From Lentisphaeria bacterium (GTDB lineage: Bacteria; Verrucomicrobiota; Lentisphaeria; Victivallales; UBA1829): a stretch of DNA of 8,163 bases. Location of the stretch: NCBI GenBank assembly GCA_017456805.1, contig JAFTIQ010000064.1, forward strand, positions 1 through 8,163. Direction: 5' to 3'. This document shows positions 7,541 to 8,163 of this stretch, piece by piece. Made by a program: the position numbers and the translations under genes. The notes beneath the pieces were generated by a model. That model had not been told where the DNA came from. It was given only the letters and a program-made list of their open reading frames with translations, and did not search any database. Every line of letters begins with the position of its first letter. Positions within the stretch are counted from its first letter, which is position 1.

Positions 7541-7637
7541 ATCGCAATCCCCACTCCTCGATTTTTTCGAAGTTTATGAGGTAATTTCAAAAGTCATTCA
7601 AAAAATGGCAAAGATGTCATTCGCAAAGAGCTGTAAA

Positions 7638-7678
7638 GGGTAGTTTGCACTTGCTACCTGCAAGCCGACCGTTTACCC
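7638..7678 (+). repeat. Nested inverted repeats (possible RNA structure)
   Basis: Outer arms GGGTA (7638-7642) and TACCC (7674-7678) enclose a perfect inner hairpin CTTGC-TACCT-GCAAG (7650-7664). An alternative pairing GGTAG/CTACC (7639-7643 with 7654-7658) competes with it. Stems are only five base pairs, and there is no following T-run, so this is not a standard terminator. Confidence 0.4.
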
Positions 7679-7921
7679 ATCCAGACCGTCAATCGCCACA
7701 ACACGCCCCACAAAATGCAAAAAAGGCGGTATTCTCTGGAAAAATCAAAGGAATTGTTCAAACCGTTTCAAATCTTATTTTATGGATCTATGAAATCCAA
7801 TGCTAAAAAAATCAACAGAGATGTAAAATTTTTGACCACAACTTCCGGTGCAATCTTCGACCATGACCTCAAACATTATCTTGGCATGGTATTTGCTGTT
7901 AAAAGCGTGGAACTTTATTTT

Positions 7922-7937
7922 TTGATTTGAAAATCAA
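7922..7937. promoter_or_regulatory. Perfect 7-bp palindrome, candidate operator
   Basis: TTGATTT and AAATCAA are exact reverse complements separated by GA. The site overlaps the candidate -35 box of the gene starting at 7998, the position expected for a dimeric repressor or activator. AT-rich palindromes of this length also arise by chance. Confidence 0.35.
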
Positions 7938-7955
7938 GGTTTGATGTGATAGATT
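7927..7955 (+). promoter_or_regulatory. Candidate sigma70-type promoter
   Basis: TTGAAA (7927-7932) and TAGATT (7950-7955) are separated by 17 bases, matching the standard -35/-10 consensus at five and four of six positions. Transcription would start near 7962, giving a leader of about 36 bases before GTG 7998. Prediction by eye only. Confidence 0.4.
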
Positions 7956-7997
7956 ATTTCTTAAACAGGAAATAGTCAATATTTGAAAGGATGTATT

Positions 7998-8163
7998 GTG
8001 GACATATTGATTTTAACCGGATGGGGTTGGAATGATTATGCGGTGGCGGCGGCTCTTGCTTTACGGCATTTTCAGAAAGCTGACATTCTGGGGATAAGCA
8101 CAAGGCGGCTGCCGGAGTTTTTGAACGAAGTTTCAGGTTATAAAGAGATTGTAATTATCGGCA
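7998..8163 (+). CDS. Unrecognised protein, 5' end only (GTG start)
   Basis: An open frame runs from GTG 7998 to the right edge (55 codons visible). GTG is preferred because GAAAGG (7985-7990) lies seven bases upstream, no in-frame ATG follows nearby, and an in-frame stop lies at 7962-7964. The ATG at 7991 is in another frame and reaches a stop after 14 codons. The fragment starts DILILTGWGWNDYAV, continues with an alanine-rich helix (AAALALRHF), a strand ADILGIS, then RRLPEFLNEVSG and strand EIVIIG. This beta-alpha-beta alternation suggests a Rossmann-like or DHH-phosphoesterase-like N-terminus, which is only an inference. It has its own candidate promoter, so it is probably not part of the polysaccharide operon. 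Confidence 0.7.
   Translation, partial: MDILILTGWGWNDYAVAAALALRHFQKADILGISTRRLPEFLNEVSGYKEIVIIG

Larger units (their letters stand above)
7541..7997 (+). other. 457-base non-coding stretch between the operon and the next gene
   Basis: No convincing gene is visible on either strand. No strong GC-rich hairpin with a T-run follows the manC-like stop; the best local structure is TCGA-T5-TCGA near 7558-7571, too weak to call a terminator. Bases about 7638-7735 are C-rich and read differently from the A-rich remainder, and contain nested inverted repeats. A 71-codon open frame (7715-7930) lacks a ribosome site and recognisable protein motifs. The right end carries a palindrome and a candidate promoter for the gene at 7998. 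The C-rich part could be a decayed mobile-element or repeat fragment, but I see no transposase or terminal repeats to prove it. Confidence 0.6.

Noticed and set aside
7555..7575. Possible terminator TCGA-TTTTT-TCGA after the manC-like gene
   Set aside because: The stem is only four base pairs and the T-run is in the loop rather than after the stem, so it does not fit an intrinsic terminator.
7715..7930. 71-codon open frame in the non-coding stretch
   Set aside because: No ribosome site before ATG 7715 or the internal ATG, no recognisable motif, low-complexity A-rich composition, and its end overlaps the palindrome/promoter region. It may be a relic but is not supported as a gene.
1..8163. 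CRISPR arrays, tRNA or rRNA genes, intact insertion sequences
   Set aside because: No regularly spaced repeats, no tRNA-like cloverleaf or rRNA sequence, and no transposase or integrase were seen.

Overview
This window is a surface-polysaccharide (exopolysaccharide, capsule or O-antigen-like) biosynthesis locus. Seven genes lie head to tail on the + strand. Bases 1-7540 are almost entirely coding; a 457-base non-coding stretch follows, then the start of an eighth, probably separate gene that runs off the right edge. The lipoprotein signal with Ser at +2, the GT26 (WecG/TagA-type) domain and the ManC-type enzyme suggest a bacterium with a lipid-linked glycan pathway, most likely Gram-negative. 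Base composition is moderate and Shine-Dalgarno sites are strong. A Lentisphaerota/PVC-type gut bacterium is one guess from general style, but nothing in the window proves the lineage.

Layout. (1) 1-644: 3' part of a GT2 glycosyltransferase. (2) 641-1837: GT4 glycosyltransferase. (3) 1834-2916: second GT4 enzyme, with a four-cysteine cluster. (4) 2913-4700: two-domain protein, a GT4 glycosyltransferase joined to a complete WecG/TagA/CpsF (GT26) glycosyltransferase. (5) 4697-5608: lipoprotein that looks like a DUF3089 alpha/beta-hydrolase relative but has no visible nucleophilic serine motif. (6) 5610-6545: small divergent GT-B glycosyltransferase with an E-x7-E motif. (7) 6542-7540: ManC-type mannose-1-phosphate guanylyltransferase. 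(8) 7541-7997: non-coding stretch with nested inverted repeats, a palindrome and a candidate promoter. (9) 7998 onward: 5' end of an unrecognised gene starting with GTG.

Genes 1-7 look like one tightly coupled transcription unit. Five of the six junctions are ATGA overlaps, where the start and stop codons share bases, and the sixth has a single base between stop and start. This arrangement argues for new starts (641, 4697, 6542) that are shorter than the longest open frames. Working model (inference): ManC makes GDP-mannose, at least one GT4 enzyme uses it, the GT2, GT4 and GT26 domains build a repeat unit on a lipid carrier at the inner face of the membrane, and the lipoprotein acts or binds outside the cytoplasm. 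No flippase, polymerase, priming transferase or chain-length regulator is in the window, so the locus must continue upstream or rely on genes elsewhere.

The most noteworthy points are the GT4-GT26 fusion, the apparently catalytically dead DUF3089-like lipoprotein inside a glycosyltransferase operon, the slightly short ManC C-terminus at the boundary with the non-coding stretch, and the small palindromes in that stretch.
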